Source of the DNA: Desulfobacterales bacterium
GTDB lineage: Bacteria > Desulfobacterota > Desulfobacteria > Desulfobacterales > Desulfosalsimonadaceae
Assembly: GCA_018224315.1 (NCBI GenBank)
Contig: JAGTVF010000375.1
Span: 1-7,745 of the forward strand
Direction: 5' to 3'
DNA length: 7,745 bases
Each line of letters begins with the position of its first letter. Position 1 is the first letter of the stretch. Below, one piece after another: positions 7,305 to 7,745 of the stretch. The notes under the pieces are model-generated. The model was not told where the DNA came from. It worked only from the letters and a program-made list of their open reading frames with translations, and ran no database searches. The translations under genes and the position numbers were made by a program.

Positions 7305-7359
7305 CTTTTCTGCATCCATCCCTTTTGTTTTCCTAAATTGCGCGTTTTTCTGTCCCGGA

Positions 7360-7683
7360 TTATTCGGACTGAGCGGACTGGCTCAAAGCGGCAATACTGC
7401 CCCGGGTCACCTTGACGCGAACCTTTTCAGCGATTTCAACGGTTGCCGATGATTCATCCAGGGAAGTGATGGTGCCGTGGATGCCGCCGCTGGTGACGAC
7501 CCGGTCTCCCTTTTTGAGGTTATTGATCATTTCCTGGTGGGCCTTGGCCTTTTTTTGCTGGGGCCGGATGAGCAGGAAATAAAAAATAACAAACATCAGG
7601 ATGATGGGCAGAAATGCGGCCAGCCCGCCACCCTGGGCAGCACCCTCGCCTGTCTGGCCCATGGCATAAGCTAGTTCAATCAA
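7360..7683 (-). CDS. yajC: Sec translocon accessory protein YajC
   Basis: YajC is a small inner-membrane protein that joins SecD and SecF in the accessory complex of SecYEG; its precise job is unsettled. From the TTG at 7683 it has 107 residues, the usual size. The short N-terminus MIELAYAMGQTGEG is followed by one membrane helix at about 22-39 (AFLPIILMFVIFYFLLIRP), the family hallmark IRPQQKKAKAHQEM just after it, and a cytoplasmic SH3-like strand-rich domain (LKKGDRVVTSGGIHGTI and on). The frame is closed by a TGA at 7699-7701, so no ATG or GTG start exists upstream. Of the TTG codons at 7689 and 7683, only the second is well placed behind GGAGG (7 nt against 1 nt). It is the first visible gene of the operon; in many bacteria tgt lies just upstream, but that region is beyond the window. 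Confidence 0.96.
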   Translation of the reverse strand: MIELAYAMGQTGEGAAQGGGLAAFLPIILMFVIFYFLLIRPQQKKAKAHQEMINNLKKGDRVVTSGGIHGTITSLDESSATVEIAEKVRVKVTRGSIAALSQSAQSE

Positions 7684-7690
7684 CGTCAAG

Positions 7691-7699
7691 CCTCCTTTT
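7691..7699 (-). promoter_or_regulatory. Strong ribosome binding site that decides the yajC start
   Basis: AAAAGGAGG on the - strand is a near-perfect anti-16S match. It ends 1 nt before the TTG at 7689, so that codon is unlikely to be used, and 7 nt before the TTG at 7683, the ideal distance. This sets the yajC start two codons inside the longest open frame. Confidence 0.75.
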
Positions 7700-7725
7700 C
7701 AAATGTTTTCCATGTACGGTGAGCC

Positions 7726-7745
7726 TGTAAAAAGTCTTTTTTACA
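7726..7745. repeat. A/T-rich perfect inverted repeat at the right edge
   Basis: TGTAAAAA, a 4-nt GTCT centre and TTTTTACA form a perfect 8-bp inverted repeat ending exactly at the window edge, so it may continue. It lies 36-55 nt upstream of the yajC ribosome site start. It could be an operator, the end of a terminator from the unseen upstream gene, or a copy of a dispersed intergenic repeat. A stem with one G:C pair is weak for a terminator. Nothing else was recognised between 7700 and 7725. Confidence 0.4.

Noticed and set aside
7700..7734. A promoter for yajC (TTTACA, 17 nt, AAACAT on the - strand)
   Set aside because: The -10 matches only 3 of 6 consensus bases and the region is cut by the window edge; transcription may begin further upstream.

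Overview
The window looks like ordinary chromosomal DNA from a Gram-negative bacterium, moderately GC-rich by eye. The YajC, SecD, SecF, DprA and TopA sequences suggest a Desulfobacterota (sulfate-reducing, former Deltaproteobacteria) relative. That placement is an impression from the protein sequences and was not tested by any search. There is no sign of a mobile element, CRISPR array, tRNA or rRNA.

Layout: positions 1-1193 hold two + strand genes. The first is only a 13-codon tail, which overlaps by 4 nt (ATGA) a complete gene for an unrecognised 384-residue protein. That protein is anchored in the inner membrane and has two membrane helices, a small periplasmic domain, a long cytoplasmic coiled coil and a compact C-terminal domain that resembles the RelE/HigB toxin fold. 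From 1200 to the right edge all genes are on the - strand and read, in transcription order, yajC, secD, secF, dprA, topA. The spacings are 69, 10, 19 and -4 nt, so this is almost certainly one operon. The two transcription units converge with only 6 nt between stop codons (1194-1199), leaving no room for a terminator in the gap.

How the genes work together: YajC, SecD and SecF form the accessory complex that helps SecYEG move proteins across the inner membrane using the proton gradient. DprA loads RecA on incoming single-stranded DNA in natural transformation, and TopA relaxes negative supercoils. The last two share an operon with the Sec genes but have no obvious functional link to them. Three of the five operon genes start with a non-ATG codon: yajC and secD with TTG, topA with GTG.

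Points worth a second look are the unknown coiled-coil membrane protein and its RelE-like end, a SecF with an extra pair of membrane helices between the usual TM2 and TM3, a TTG-NNN-TTG start arrangement in both yajC and secD, a possible terminator for the topA operon inside the opposing gene, and an A/T-only perfect inverted repeat at the right edge. I found no convincing new multi-gene system. No stretch over 300 bases lacks a gene.
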